Shown here piece by piece: positions 33,150 to 45,689 of a stretch of DNA of 64,000 nucleotides. Within the stretch, counting starts at the first letter, position 1. Each line of letters starts with the position of its first letter. The stretch comes from Aspidiotus rigidus (lineage: Eukaryota; Arthropoda; Insecta; Hemiptera; Diaspididae). The stretch covers positions 3,077,501 through 3,141,500 of the forward strand of contig JAVHKY010000054.1 of NCBI GenBank assembly GCA_035079385.1, written 5' to 3'. A program made the translations under genes and the position numbers. Under the pieces are notes generated by a model. It saw only the letters and a program-made list of their open reading frames with translations. It made no database searches and was not told where the DNA came from.

Positions 33150-34680
33150 CATCGGGAGGTAATTTTAGCAGGGTTGTAATGTTTTGAACAGTGTTTTAAA
33201 CATTGGAATTTGAGAAAAAAACACTTTAAAGTTGGACGGCACGTCATGAATTTAAAGTCACGCGTACTCCCGCAGAAGAAAACGTGAGTGCCTAGGGAAA
33301 AAACCTGAGGAAACGCGGCAATAAGCGCTAGGTCATTATGTTTCAAACAACAAAATATACAAAATTTGAATAGAAATGCCGTTTTAAACTCTGAAGAAAA
33401 AATATCAATTTCCAACATGTTTTAAACAAAAAAAAAGTTTTAAACTAAAAAAAACACGTTTTTTATTCTTTTTTTCCAAGGAAAAAAAAACAAATTTTTT
33501 GCAGCCCTGAATTTTATATTTAAATTCGCTTTGGAATCCAGTAGGAGCGCTAGTAGCAATGTCTGCAGGGGTGAATTCAGATGATGATTTATGATCTTTG
33601 ACAAGCAAACAAAAAAAGGCCATCACGCTTTTTCCTACATTTACTTCCCCCCCCGCCCCGTCTGGGCGTAGGACTTTCTCTGCAAGAGTCACAGTGACTC
33701 AACAAGTATCTTGAATTTCTGACAAAAAAGACGTCATGAAAACTTGTCTCAGAATTGTGGTAAAAGAGAAGTCAAACAAAACGGTCCAGGCGCCACAAAA
33801 TACTGTCCATATTTCCACCTTTGGTTGTGGTTTAAGAATTAGAAATCCAGTAGGAGCGCTAGTGGCGATATCTAAGATGCACTAAAAGATGAATAGAGGT
33901 GTTTCTGACCATAGGAGGTTGAACATATAAAATCAAATCCACTACCCTAAATATTATTTAGAGAGAAAAATGTAGAGAATGGAAGTTGTAACTCTCTTAC
34001 GATTGCAAAAAAAGGGTCTAAAAAACAACCATGATTTTTTGGTTTAAAACAAATTTCATGTTTAAAACATGTTTTAAATGATAATTTTCAATACCTTGTT
34101 TGAAACACGTTTTAAATGTTGTAAACATTGTTTAAAACCGTTTTTAATCATTCAATATTATTCTTTGGGACACATTTTTGGAGTTTTAACTATTGTTTTA
34201 AACACATTTTGAATGTTTTAAACATTGTTTAAAACAAAGTTCTAATTTTTTTTTTTTACTTTTTCAACCCTGGAAAAATTGTCAAATACTCATTTTCAGT
34301 GAAGAATAATAAATTAAAAGAAATTTTTTTTCCGCTTTCATTCCACATAAATACCAGTATAGGAAATATACTCGTATTTAATACCAGTATAGGAAATATA
34401 CTCGTATTTATGTGGAAGAAAGACCGGAAAAAAATTTTCTTTCAACTGGGTACGATTCCACGAAAAATTAATTCATAATAATTTTTAAAGAATAATAAAG
34501 AAAATATGGGAAAGAACAAGGTTTTTAATGTTTTTTAGTGTATTGAAAAAAACAAATTGGAAATAAAAAAAACACGTTTTAAACTTATTTCCGTATAAAA
34601 CATAATTTTGATTTTTTTGTGTTTCAAACATGTTGTAAACATTGCTTGTTTAAAACATCGCAACCCTGTTATTTTTTAAA
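33150..34680. repeat. TTTAAAC-rich low-complexity region
   Basis: Dense repeats of GTTTTAAAC, TGTTTAAAACA and AAACATTG. The 24-bp segment AATCCAGTAGGAGCGCTAGT followed by .GC. occurs at 33537 and 33843. No coding content seen. Confidence 0.7.
34316..34443. repeat. Palindrome with 30-bp tandem duplication at its centre
   Basis: AAAAGAAATTTTTTTTCCGC...CCACATAAATAC is complemented by GTATTTATGTGG...GGAAAAAAATTTTCTTT. The centre is an exact 30-bp tandem pair (34351-34380 and 34381-34410), each itself nearly palindromic (ATACCAGTATA and TATACTCGTAT). Confidence 0.9.
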
Positions 34681-34689
34681 TGAGTTCAA

Positions 34690-37600
34690 CTTCAGAGGAC
34701 TTTTCTCGTATCCTCATCCCTTTTTTGATCAAATTGTATTAATCAGCAAACAGGATTTGTTCTGCTGCTAGAGGATAGATCCTTCGCCTGAATTAGCGAA
34801 TCCTTATAGAAGATTAATCAGCAGCAACAAGGCCGGGAGGAAAGGTTAGGGAAGAGGCTGAATCCATCAAATTGAAAAATTTACATTCAGCCATCATACA
34901 AATTTCAGAAAAATGTGAATTATAGCATGGAAATTCGTCAACGCCCTCCCTTAAAAAATTTCTCATTACTGAAAATTAAAGCGAAATGTCAAGTAAAATC
35001 ACAATAGTGACATAGAGGAAAACGACATCCTAGACTTTCAACTTCCGGTGACAGACAGTGATGGATCTAGAAAAACAAAATGGGGGTAGTCTGAATTTCC
35101 TTCTTGCCTCCTCAATTTCTGGTACATCATGGGTACCATGTAAATATCTGTTCCCAAGTCGCATTTTTCCTACTTCCGTCTTTCTCCTCTCCTCTTGTTT
35201 CCCTTTCTTTTCTTTCTCTTTTTTTAGTTTCATTTCCCAATACCCTCCGCCCTTGATGACAGAGAATTGAGAAAAACGGAGATTGCGAGTTTCTCGCTGC
35301 AATTACAGAAGGAGTAATGTTCGCTAAATATTTTTTCAAATCCTTTTTGGAGATACAATGACCAAAAATGACCTTGAATTACTTTGAATGGAAAAAATGA
35401 ACGACCATTGGAGTGAATCCTGTTGAAGTTATGGGTCTTGAATGATTTTCGACGAGAAGGATGTTTACAATTATTTCGATATAGCGAAAGAAACTTACGA
35501 AATTTCCACACTTAGATGGAACACGTCCATTTTACAATGAGCGTCTCCAGTTTTAAAATTTTTCTAGGATCAAATGAATTTTCTTGTATCCTAATGGGTT
35601 CTGTCGTATGTAAGAAGGGCGATATATTTGGGCCATGGAGCGCTAGAGTCGCGCCGCATCTCTACTGAACGAGGAGAGATTTAGAACTAAAGCGAGGTAC
35701 GAGTGAAAAATTGAAATAACACTTATATTGTATGAAGCAGAATTAGTTTTTTAATATCTCATGAAAGATGCCCACAAACACACATTCCACAAATCGAATA
35801 AGTATTTTTAGTACGTCGGGTCGTGACCTAGAGAATCGCATCCACTCGATATGACAAAACCTCCAATTCTGCTACCTGTAGAAGCTATTCCAAATTTTTC
35901 ACACCATCATACCAGGAATCAGGTTCCCTGTTGAAATTAGAAAATTTATGGCAATCTCAATTTGAAGGAGGAAAAAATTTTATTGCAGTATTTCTAATGA
36001 TTTTGAACAGTCAAGATTTATTTATAATTGTCTCCCCGAGACCGACGGAAGATGCACAGTAGAATTTTCAAGGTCTTCAACAGGGGAACTATTTCACAGG
36101 AGGTTATTTGGGGAAGTATGTCCACCGACCGCTCCAAAAATTGTGATTCCGAGGAGAGTGTGGATTGTTCGAGAAAGTGTCACTTGGGAAAAATATTCGG
36201 AAAAGTGTTCGGAAACCCACTCACATGCTTTAGGGAGTCTCGAAAAAATTTCGACCTTCGAGCTACATGTACCGGGAAAAAAACTCGGAACATTCCGATC
36301 ACTTAATATACTTATTTATCAGACGAGGGACTTGGAAGAATCCCACTAATGAGGCTAGAGACATGGCCGGGAAGTGTACTGAAAATATTCTTATCAGACA
36401 AGCTCTACAGATCGACAGGTTTTAAAAAATTGTTGAGAAAGTGAACGCCTATAGATAGATTCAATGGGGAGGAGGTGATAATTCCTTTTTTTTTTTTCTT
36501 CCTGTCTCAACGTGTACGATGTAGGTTTGCTGGAGTATTCCGTGATTTATATACATAAGAGGAGAGACTCGGATAAACAGATAATCGTGCAAGATGTAGA
36601 TTAGGGGGGGCTAGAAAAGTTTGACATTATAACTACCGGTACACAAGTATATAACGGGGGCTGTGGGTGGAAGAGTGCCGACCATCGAGCTACATAAGTG
36701 AGGAAGAAAATTTAGAAAATTCTGATCCTCGAAGAGACGAATTAGGAAAAATTCGACCAAATAATCGTGAAATTTACTCGCCCCAATTACCGAAATCAGA
36801 GGAGAGCGAAGTTCTAAAGCGTAGTATTCTCAATTCCTTATGAAAACTACGACATGTACAGGTATATCTAAAAAAAGTACACCTATCCAACATACGAGCA
36901 AAACAATCTAACCAAGTAGGCTAATGGTTCCCTTACAGATCAATCATCGCACGTCTACAAACATTCTTCGTCACCTTTTGAAAAAGTTCATCTCGGATAA
37001 CAGTTGGCTCGAATTCAAACCTATAGGTAGGAAGACTTAGATCCAAATCTTCACTCAGAATTCTTAATCGTCAACTGAAATCTTACAGCGTGAAGCGCGG
37101 ACAACAAATTTTCTATTAGGTGCTCATTTTATTGTGTGAAGGAGAAAAACTGTGTAAATGAATATGATTTGCATCATTATTATGCCGTACCCGAGTTACG
37201 ATGAATAATTTTACTTATGTGCGAGACAAAGTGACGCAGATTTGATCTCTTGATTTCAACTTGACACTTGGACTGTGGTCTTCGCCGTACACAGGAGTGA
37301 CGAGTAAATTCTATTATTGACTAGGTCCTGGTACAATTCCTTACCGTATCTTTTGTTGTTAGTCATCGGAAAATAGGTTGAGTTCAGCAAACATAACCTT
37401 TCACATTCATCCACGCATCACACGTATCGAAAGAAAGTGAACTTATTTAAATACAGTATTCATCAGATACTGCACAAAAGACAAGAATATAATATAGTCA
37501 ATAGGGAGATGGAGAGAAAAAATTATGCGTAAGATCGGAAATATTTTCTATTCAACATTGTGAAAAAACCTACCACGCATGATGTGATACGTATCGTTCG

Positions 37601-39116
37601 AAAGAGGGAAACTATCCTCAGATCTACGTAAGCGTCCCCCCGATTCTACTTTCTACAGCTTTGTTGTACAAATACAAATGATAGGAGCACGATGGTGTAT
37701 TCGTGGGTACGGTTTTGTTAAAAAAGACCTAGACCTGACCTTACCAATCTCGACATTATCTGGAGTGTTAGTGTTTCAAATAGCGCCTACGGGTTAGTCT
37801 TCTTCACACGTGAGATTTTTTTGGTCTATCAGATAATGTGACGAAAGTTGGCAGGTATTGTCGACAAACTATCTTACTTTTATAAGGTATGTATATTCAT
37901 CATAAAGCACCAACACGAAAAACCAAAGTTTCCTTCAAGACAAGTACCCTAAGTAATTCTCAATCAAGAAAATGACACCGGGGTCACAGTGCCACTAGCC
38001 CTTCACACTTTGGTCATACTTGGGAAACATCAACGGAACACCTATGATGGTCCAATAAGCTGCCCAAGAGAAAATGACGCTCAAAAAAGGAGTCACATCA
38101 GCGGGACAATGTATGCTAGGACACAGTGTCCTCCACCCGTGACGTCGATGTACCAATCATAAACAAACCACACTACTTGCAAACAATGTTTGGAGACCCA
38201 TTCATACAAATATTAAGAGAAATTTCACAAACTTATTTGCGGAACACACCTCTTACACCAGGGCTGCTTAGCCAATCGTATTGGCTAAAAACATAGCTCA
38301 AAGCTAACCCTTCAAATTGATTGGCTTCGGCTATCAGCTAAGGGCTAACCCAGTCTCTTTGACTAGCCAACAGCTAGCTGATTTTGTGCCAAAATAACAT
38401 GACTAACGGCTAGGAGTTATAAGCTAACCGCTGAAATTAGTGGAGGGGTCACTCCAATGTACAGAGGTGAGGTGGGACAAAAAGAATGGCTAATGTGATT
38501 TCATTAGCTAGCTAACGGCTAGCTAATTTCGGATGAAAATTGCTCGCTAATGGTTACACCTTGTGGTAGACACTTCTTCAGACAACTTAGATCATATGCT
38601 TCACTTCAGAGTCATACTATTGTCACATCTCTGTTATAGAATGAAAAGGCTTCACAATGCCTTCAAAGAGTAGAAACAATTGCACTTCCGTGGAACTGGA
38701 TGTGACGCACAAGTACATTGTATGGGTCTCGCACCACATCACCACTTCAAACTGCGCAATAGTTTTCCCATGTGACAATACGTTCCGTCACAATTTCCTT
38801 CATTCTGATGGGCTAATCACCGTCACAGATGCGAAAAAAATTACCGTCACAGGTGTCACTTGGCTCCTGACACAATGTTCCGCACCTGTGGTGGTATTTT
38901 ACACAACAGGATAAAGTCCGTAGGTGTTTAACCTTGGGAAGCGGGAAAATGTCAACCATCAAACAGTAAATACGACGAGAGGCGCTAGGAAAGAGGGACT
39001 TTGTCAAGCTCTGAAACCTTATGGGGGAGCTTGAAAGAATTTTTTGGCCCTAGATCTGTGAAGAGAGGGAACTTGCTTCATCACACTTCATAAACAATTG
39101 CACCTACCCGGTGAAT
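34690..39116. other. No recognised gene; repeat remnants
   Basis: AT-rich sequence without a convincing exon. At 35920-36350 there is a decayed copy of the 45-bp-repeat element (CAGGTTCCCTGTT end at 35923; TTTCGACCTTCGAGCTACAT near 36250). At 38260-38580 a GGCTAGC/TAGCCAAT-rich patch contains short inverted motifs. Nothing else supportable. Confidence 0.45.
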
Positions 39117-40450
39117 AAAATGTCCTCATTGTGAGGACATGAGGAAGTATTGAAGATATAACAAAATTAATTTGAAGACCACGCCCTCTTTTGAAAAATA
39201 GTTTCATTACCCTCATTATGTCCTCAATGTGTCCTCATACAGTGGACATTTAAAGGGTGAAATGAGGAAGCAGATTATAAGTTTCACAAACATAGGCGGC
39301 AAATAAACATGAAAGAGGAATACTCCGACACGGATTCGTTTAATAGGCGGCAACTTACAATTTTCCCAAGGAGTGCTCGAAGTAAATTTAGAGGGGGGCA
39401 AAAAATTTCGCGCCTCGCACGTACGTGTTTCCCCCTTTGAGATTTTCCAAGGGGTGTGCAGCATCCCTCAGAAAATCTCGAGGGGTGCTCGAGCCCCGGA
39501 GTACCCCCAAAGTTGCCGCCCATGTAATCACAAATCCTTCATTTCACTCTGAAAGTATCCTCAATGGTGAGGACATAATGAGGAAACATATTACAGACTG
39601 TGACATCCGCATTTTGTCCTCATTACACCCGTTGATTATCGCGCTGTTGAGGATATTATGAGAACATAAAGAGGATGACTTTGATACCTCCTTATATCCT
39701 CATTTCACCCTGAAAGTATCCTCTATGGTGAGGACATTATAAGGGTATAATGAGGAAACATGTTAGAGACTGTGACATCCGCATTGTGCCCTCACTACAC
39801 CCGTCAAGTGTCCTCATCAGTGAGGATATTATGAGGACATAGAGAGGATATCATAACACCCTCAAAATGTTTGTTGATATTGTTGCAGTAACACTCGCAG
39901 AGAAAGAAGCAAGTGCTATCTATATAAGATGAACCTGGAAAGCAGCCAGCTGAACTGTATTTCTACAGGAGCCTCGACTTTTCATGTCACTTCACTGTCT
40001 TCAGTACAATATGACTGCAATGAAGAGGATTTATTTCCTCGTGATTGATACAAAAGTCTGCGAGGTTATGTAGAAGAAGTACGACTTCAAAGTGGTAGGT
40101 GACAGACCATACATGAGGATACAATGAGAGTTCTTCCATGAGGACGGGATGAGGGCATAATGATTATACAATAAGTGTTCTTCTATGAGGACGGGATGAG
40201 GACATAATGACAATACAATAAGGGTTCTCCTATGAGGACTTTATGAGGGCATAATGAGGATACAATGGGGGTTCTTCCATGAGGATATTATGAGGACATC
40301 AATTACAGAATTGAACACTCTGAATCTCTGGGCTCTCATTGGTCGAGAAGGTTTCATGAAACTTTCAATCGGGATAAATGAGGATACTTTTGAGTACTTA
40401 AAATGGGTGATTAGTCTCACGGGTTTTTTGAGGACACAAATTATTCACCA
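39117..40450 (+). repeat. GAGGACATTATGAGG-type repeat array
   Basis: Short interspersed units (TGAGGACAT.ATGAGGA.A, GTCCTCAT) recur on both strands. A larger ~161-bp duplication starts near 39545 and 39706 (CTGAAAGTATCCTC.ATGGTG to GACTGTGACATCCGCATT). A third set (GGGTTCTTCCATGAGGA) repeats at about 60-bp spacing near 40130-40290. No coding. Confidence 0.8.
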
Positions 40451-42211
40451 GGTACTCTTCCCATAGAGGTTCTTTGCATTCTTTGATTAATCCTGTAAAT
40501 TAATTCATATTATCAAATTTCAAATTTTTAGCCCAGCAGAATTAAAGCAAATACAAGTAAGTGTGCTAAAATAATGTCCTTTGAAAACTTTACCGCTGAA
40601 AATTGTTGATATTGGATTCCTCATCATGTGGTAAAGATTCATTGCCCTCAATATTGTCAAAACGCCACCAAAGGAGGTCTTTTATCCATTTTTTTTTTTT
40701 AATTACAGAGTTTGTAAGACAAATACCTGGGTACAAGAATAATCTACATTAAAATTTACAGGAAAAAACTGAACTTGTGATTTTTTTTATGAACGCGATA
40801 CAAATGGAGTTGACAGGATGCATCTCAAGAAAATTGTAAATTGTCTGCGTAAAATCTTCCATCTCGTTCTCTCGTATTTGGCGGCCCGAGCAGTCACCCG
40901 GTTTGCTCACGCCTCGGCACGGCCCTGTAAAAATAGGAGTGTTGTTTGTGACGACTAATAAGATTGTGCAAGAGTATCTTTTTTCCCGACAAAATTTCTC
41001 CAAAATTTTTTGCTTTACCAAGAAGAACACAGGGAGTGAAGATCACCGAGTCATTAATTGAAAATAATAAAATGATAATATAATCCAAAATTTCATATTT
41101 ATAATCTGTAAGTTTTCTGACATTTGAAAAAAGACTTTTCCATTTCCAATTCATTAAACTGACGATCTTTGCTCTCTGTGTTAGGTATTCTTATTGGAGC
41201 TAACAGTTCAAAGGAAAAACAGCGAGTACTTTTTCCCGATTTTGATTGCTATAATGTCACAGGAAAACATCCCTATAATTTTTATACAGAGGTATTTGTT
41301 CTCTGAATTCCATAATAAAAAACGTAAAAAGTCCCAAATACCTAGCTTCCCTTTGGTGGGGTTCCGACAATGGAGAGGGATTTTTTACCATATAATGAGG
41401 ACACTAATGTCAACAGCTCTTTCATGTAAATATTTATACACATTTTTTTTCAAAATTGTAATTCCACTGGGCTATTCACGAGAGGAATGAAGAAAGAAAG
41501 AAAAGAAGTCGTCTAAAATTGAACAAAATAACAATCAACTCTTTTTCTTTTCTACTATTCTTAAAAATAAATACAAATATTTTTAAATTCTAGTCCTTGT
41601 ACTTGACATTATTCCAAGTTGAACCTTGTTCATAATGCATAAAAATTCATATCAAAAACAAAGCCGCAAAACGATCAAGAAAAATTCAGACATCGGGCGA
41701 GCAAATAAGTTGAATAAAATAACAACATATTTCAGATAATAAAGTAAAAGCACAAGATGATAATATTAATATTGAAGGCAGTAACTTTGACCAATGATAG
41801 TACTCGAAAAATGAGAGGAAATTTTGTTATAATTATAATAAAATACGATTGTAGCAAGGTATAGCCTATTCTTAAGTGGAGACGCGAGTGGTCATGAAGC
41901 AAAACATGATGATAAATTCCCTATACTAGAGGTACTCAAATTTAATTCATTGTAAACAATATCTTTTGTTCTGCTTCTTTAAACTAAAATTATTGCAGCT
42001 GAGAGCATTTTAACTTCTTCCAGTAAACAGTCAATCGTGAACAGACCTAAGCACTTCCAGATATTTGAAGCCTAATGAAACATTACACCAACAGGGCAAG
42101 TGTGCATCAGAAGTCTGTAGGGAAATGGAATCTTTTGTCAAATTCCAATTTTGCTCCCTGATTTTGACAGAATAGATACTTTCCTCATCTCAATAAATTT
42201 CTTCTTCTTTT
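40451..42211. other. No recognised gene
   Basis: AT-rich unique-looking DNA downstream of the RBM5-type gene. Short frames on both strands have no recognisable domain. Confidence 0.4.
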
Positions 42212-42221
42212 TTTATTTATT
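42212..42221 (-). terminator. Possible poly(A) signals of the RBM5-type gene
   Basis: Two overlapping AATAAA hexamers on the minus strand (42221-42216 and 42217-42212), about 650 nt past the stop. They are the first canonical hexamers I find downstream. An ATTAAA variant lies only ~30 nt past the stop (42838-42833). The true cleavage site is unknown. Confidence 0.4.
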
Positions 42222-42866
42222 AGTAAGAGATTGCAGTTACTTTCAAGCCCTTATTCAATAATTGTAGAACCAACTTCGGAAGAGACTACAACCCTACAAA
42301 GAAATATTCTGGAATATTAATGTAAAAAATATAGAATTGATGAATTCCTTGCATCCTGTACTTTCCAACAAAAATAACATACCGTACCAAGGTAAACACA
42401 TGCACATTATCTTCATTTACAAGAAAATATTTAGCAACAAATAAAAATTTTGAAAAAATTAGAACTAGGAGCATAAAATTTGAAAACTTTACACGCCTCA
42501 ACCTAATACCAAGAACAAAAACATAATTTTGTTTTATATATAAGTGGCAAAAAAAAAAAAAAAAGAAGAAGGAATGTGTCAACAAAGTATCAAGATATCA
42601 GATATTTGGGTTGACAATAAAAATATTTTAAATTCTTAAGAAATACATACTATCTACAATTTACGTATAGCACAAATCGCAAATTAAAAAAATATATATA
42701 ATATATCAATGTATAAATACAAAATATGAATAAAGAAAATAGTCAACTTGTACAGATCGAGGGATAAAAAATAGAATAACAGCCGCGATAATAAAGTAAT
42801 AAATAAAATTTAAGGAGGAAAAAAAACCTCCCTTTAATAGGTGTCTTTTTTGTATCAGATATATAT

Positions 42867-45650
42867 CTACCTATTGTCGATCTCTTCGTATCGAGCTCGC
42901 ATCATTTTCTTAACGCAATCTTTGTAAGTTTCTCCAGGCCCTGGTGTCACACCCTGAGTTCGAATACCTAAGCCCGCCGACATAGGTCGCGCTTCAGCTT
43001 GAATAATGTCCGTCCTACCTTGGTTCTTCTTCCCTAAGCCCATACCTTCTTGCCAACCCATCTTCTGCAGTAACTTATTTCCCACATTATCGCCTCCAAT
43101 TCGATACTTCGTCGGCTGCTCATAATTCACAGAAGCCTCACGTGCTTTCATATAATTCTCTTTCAGACGATTTGACGGAGGTACATCCGGTTCATTATAC
43201 TTCGACCGGCGCTCTTTCGCTCGGTCTCTATACTGAACACTCTTTTCTTTCGCGTCTTCAATGCTGATTCCGATTGATCGATACCAAGCTTCCAAATTCT
43301 GTTTATGTAGGTCAGACAGTTGTTGGTGCTTCAATAATGTCTCTTTATTTGGAAACGCTCTCTTACACAGCAGACAAGCCATTTTGGACCAATCGACATG
43401 TTTGTCATCTTGCTGTAAATCTTCGTTCTCTTCTTCACTATCGCTGCCCTGTCCGTACTCCGCAACTAAACTATCAGAAGTTGGCTGGCTCAAAATTGGA
43501 GCAGCGGGAACAGCAGATGCAGATGCTGCATATGAATTCACAGACAATGGACTGCCGCAGTCTTTCTTTCCAAGTACGCTAACCACGTATCCTATATCAG
43601 CGGCACCTTGAGCTTTCAATACTGGCGCAACTTGTGATGCCACCAAATTTTGTTTAGCAATTTCTTTTTTGTGATTTAGCGTCTTCGCCCATTTTTCCAT
43701 ATCTTTAGCAATTCGTTTGGCCACTTTGACTTTGTCTTTGTCCTCCAGTTTATCTTTTCCTTTCTTCTCGTCTTCGCCAGATTTATCATTACCCTGCGGT
43801 TCGGCAGATGTAGCGTTAATACTTTGCGGAGCATTTTCTCCAGCTGAAGCCGGCGCGAGTAAGTACGTTCGTCGAACACCGTCCCAATACAAGAATTTAT
43901 TAATTTTCGAATTGAAATAATATTGAGAATTGGCGTCGTAATACAGCGTCGTATAAGGATCGTAATAATATCCCGACGTCTTATCGTACTGGTACGTACT
44001 AACGTCTGGGACAGGATAAGCTAAATCACCTCGTCCAGATGGAAGTTCCCCTCTTGGACCCAATTGTAAAGGAGGCGCAGACCTAGCAGCAGGATTGGCG
44101 GCAATCGCGTTATTTGATTGTTGAAAACCTGTACTAATTGGATTTGAACCGATAGTATCGAGACCGGGAACAGTTCCTCCTTCTTTGATGACTTTTGTGT
44201 AGTACTCGGTGTAATGTTTCACATAGGCTTCGTGTTCGGACGACGTTTTTGCATATAGTGATGCACTATAATCGGCTAGTCGCGGAACATCCTGCACTGT
44301 ATAACGTGATGCATCGTTCTTCTGGTGACTCCACTGTGCTGCGGCGATAGCCGCGTTACCCGCGCTAGAAGCAGCCGAAGATGCGACACTCGCGCACACT
44401 GTTATATTCTTGCAATAAGAAACGTACGGGGCTCGACCGTCAATTCGAGGTTTTTTGGTCAATAACGTGTTATGCAAATACATGGCGTCTGAGACGTTGT
44501 TCATTTCTAAATAGCAGACACCTTTCGATATGTTAGTAACTTTATCGCGCTTCACACGTACGCTACGTATGGGCAGAGACGTTAACGTCTGCAACGTTTT
44601 CAGCACATTCTCTTCAGTGGTAGATAAGTCTAAGCCTTTAAGCATGACCGTGTGGGTCGGATGCGAACTAGTCTCATCCGAATCAAAACACTCACCTGAT
44701 TTCCGATCTGAGCCACAACGGTAGCAAAATTCGCGTCGTTTGAAATTCAGGGCACAACAGCGACAATACCAGTCAGAATTGGGTTCTTTATCGAAGTCAC
44801 GTTGTATACTGTACTGCAGTATGACTTTTTGACCAAGTAAACGAAATTCACCGTCGTGTCTTTCTACCATCGCTCGCGCATCATCCACCGAATAGAATTC
44901 GACGAAGGCAAACCCCCTCGATGATCCCGTATCTTTCTTTCGAATCAAACGAATATCGCGAGCGTTACCATCCGATCTCAATATTTCCTCTCGAATATCT
45001 CTTTCGGTAACGGACGGCCCCAAGCCGCGTATTATCAAGGTTTTATTAGGAGTCTGAATTTTATACGAATGTTTATCGTAATGCTCCATGCCCATATCGA
45101 CATCTATGTTGTTCGAAACGTCTGGTCGATTCCCGTCGCCCCAAACGTGAGCTAACCATTCGTCTCTCGTGCCGCGACCGTGTCGATCATCGCGATATTT
45201 GTCCGAATGATTGTAATCTTTACTCTTTACACTATCGTAGCTTCCTCGACTGGAGCGATCATCGTCGAAACTACGCCGACGACGTTCTTCTCTGCGTTCA
45301 TCGTAGTAACGATCTCTCGCGTATCTATCGTTATCGTCGTCTCTGTATTTTCGTTCTCTGGAGTAGCTCCGTTCGCGTGATGCTTCGCGAGACCGACGGT
45401 GACGGTGACGTCGTTCACGCCTATCGTAACTACGTGGACTGCGGCTCAAGCTGCGACTACGGCTCCTACTGCGAGTAACACTGCGGCTGCGCGTTCTCTC
45501 ACGATAACGATTACCTCGATATCCGTTGTCGCTTCCGTATTCTCGATCACGATCTCGATACTCGCGATTGAAATCGTAGGTAGGTGAACGAACTTCTTCA
45601 CGTTGACGGTACTCGTAGTTCCGGGCATACGGGTCAGGATAACCGGACAT
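42867..45650 (-). CDS. Rbm5: RBM5/RBM10-type RNA-binding splicing regulator
   Basis: Nuclear RNA-binding protein of the RBM5/RBM10 family, which associates with early spliceosomal complexes and controls exon choice. The start is ATG at 45650 (MSGYPDPYARNYEYRQ). Upstream codons to 45689 are open but lack an ATG and contain a splice acceptor. 927 codons, stop TAG at 42867-42869. Domains by residue: RS/RD-rich tail 1-170 (RSRSRSRS near 60); RRM1 about 204-283 with LIIRGL and RGFAFVEF; RanBP2 zinc finger about 293-317 (DWYCRCCALNFKRREFCYRC); RRM2 about 333-415 with VMLKGL and KGVCYLEM; OCRE about 545-597 with aromatic repeats (TSGYYYDPYTTLYYD); C2H2 finger with C759, C762, H775, H782; G-patch about 855-896 (KMGWQEGMGLGKKNQGR). 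Length and order match animal RBM5/RBM10. The whole coding region is one exon. The unresolved point is RBM5 versus RBM10, which vertebrates have as paralogues. Confidence 0.96.
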   Translation of the reverse strand: MSGYPDPYARNYEYRQREEVRSPTYDFNREYRDRDREYGSDNGYRGNRYRERTRSRSVTRSRSRSRSLSRSPRSYDRRERRHRHRRSREASRERSYSRERKYRDDDNDRYARDRYYDERREERRRRSFDDDRSSRGSYDSVKSKDYNHSDKYRDDRHGRGTRDEWLAHVWGDGNRPDVSNNIDVDMGMEHYDKHSYKIQTPNKTLIIRGLGPSVTERDIREEILRSDGNARDIRLIRKKDTGSSRGFAFVEFYSVDDARAMVERHDGEFRLLGQKVILQYSIQRDFDKEPNSDWYCRCCALNFKRREFCYRCGSDRKSGECFDSDETSSHPTHTVMLKGLDLSTTEENVLKTLQTLTSLPIRSVRVKRDKVTNISKGVCYLEMNNVSDAMYLHNTLLTKKPRIDGRAPYVSYCKNITVCASVASSAASSAGNAAIAAAQWSHQKNDASRYTVQDVPRLADYSASLYAKTSSEHEAYVKHYTEYYTKVIKEGGTVPGLDTIGSNPISTGFQQSNNAIAANPAARSAPPLQLGPRGELPSGRGDLAYPVPDVSTYQYDKTSGYYYDPYTTLYYDANSQYYFNSKINKFLYWDGVRRTYLLAPASAGENAPQSINATSAEPQGNDKSGEDEKKGKDKLEDKDKVKVAKRIAKDMEKWAKTLNHKKEIAKQNLVASQVAPVLKAQGAADIGYVVSVLGKKDCGSPLSVNSYAASASAVPAAPILSQPTSDSLVAEYGQGSDSEEENEDLQQDDKHVDWSKMACLLCKRAFPNKETLLKHQQLSDLHKQNLEAWYRSIGISIEDAKEKSVQYRDRAKERRSKYNEPDVPPSNRLKENYMKAREASVNYEQPTKYRIGGDNVGNKLLQKMGWQEGMGLGKKNQGRTDIIQAEARPMSAGLGIRTQGVTPGPGETYKDCVKKMMRARYEEIDNR

Positions 45651-45689
45651 CTTGTCGCTGCTTACAACCTCTGGGTTCAAAAGAATCAA
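45651..45689 (-). other. 3' splice site and 5' UTR stub of RBM5-type gene
   Basis: Minus strand TTTGATTCTTTTGAACCCAG is followed by AGGTTGTAAGCAGCGACAAG and the ATG. The pyrimidine-rich run plus CAG makes a good acceptor, with the exon starting at 45670. At least one untranslated exon should therefore lie to the right. Confidence 0.65.

Noticed and set aside
33405..33692. Minus-strand 95-codon frame
   Set aside because: Low-complexity K/F-rich translation of A/T tracts, no domain.
43261..45587. Plus-strand and alternative minus-strand frames over the RBM5-type gene
   Set aside because: Shadows of the real coding frame, helped by biased RS/RD codons.
45651..45689. Extension of the RBM5-type protein by 13 residues from 45689
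   Set aside because: The codon at 45689 is TTG, and the segment contains a splice acceptor. The first ATG is at 45650.
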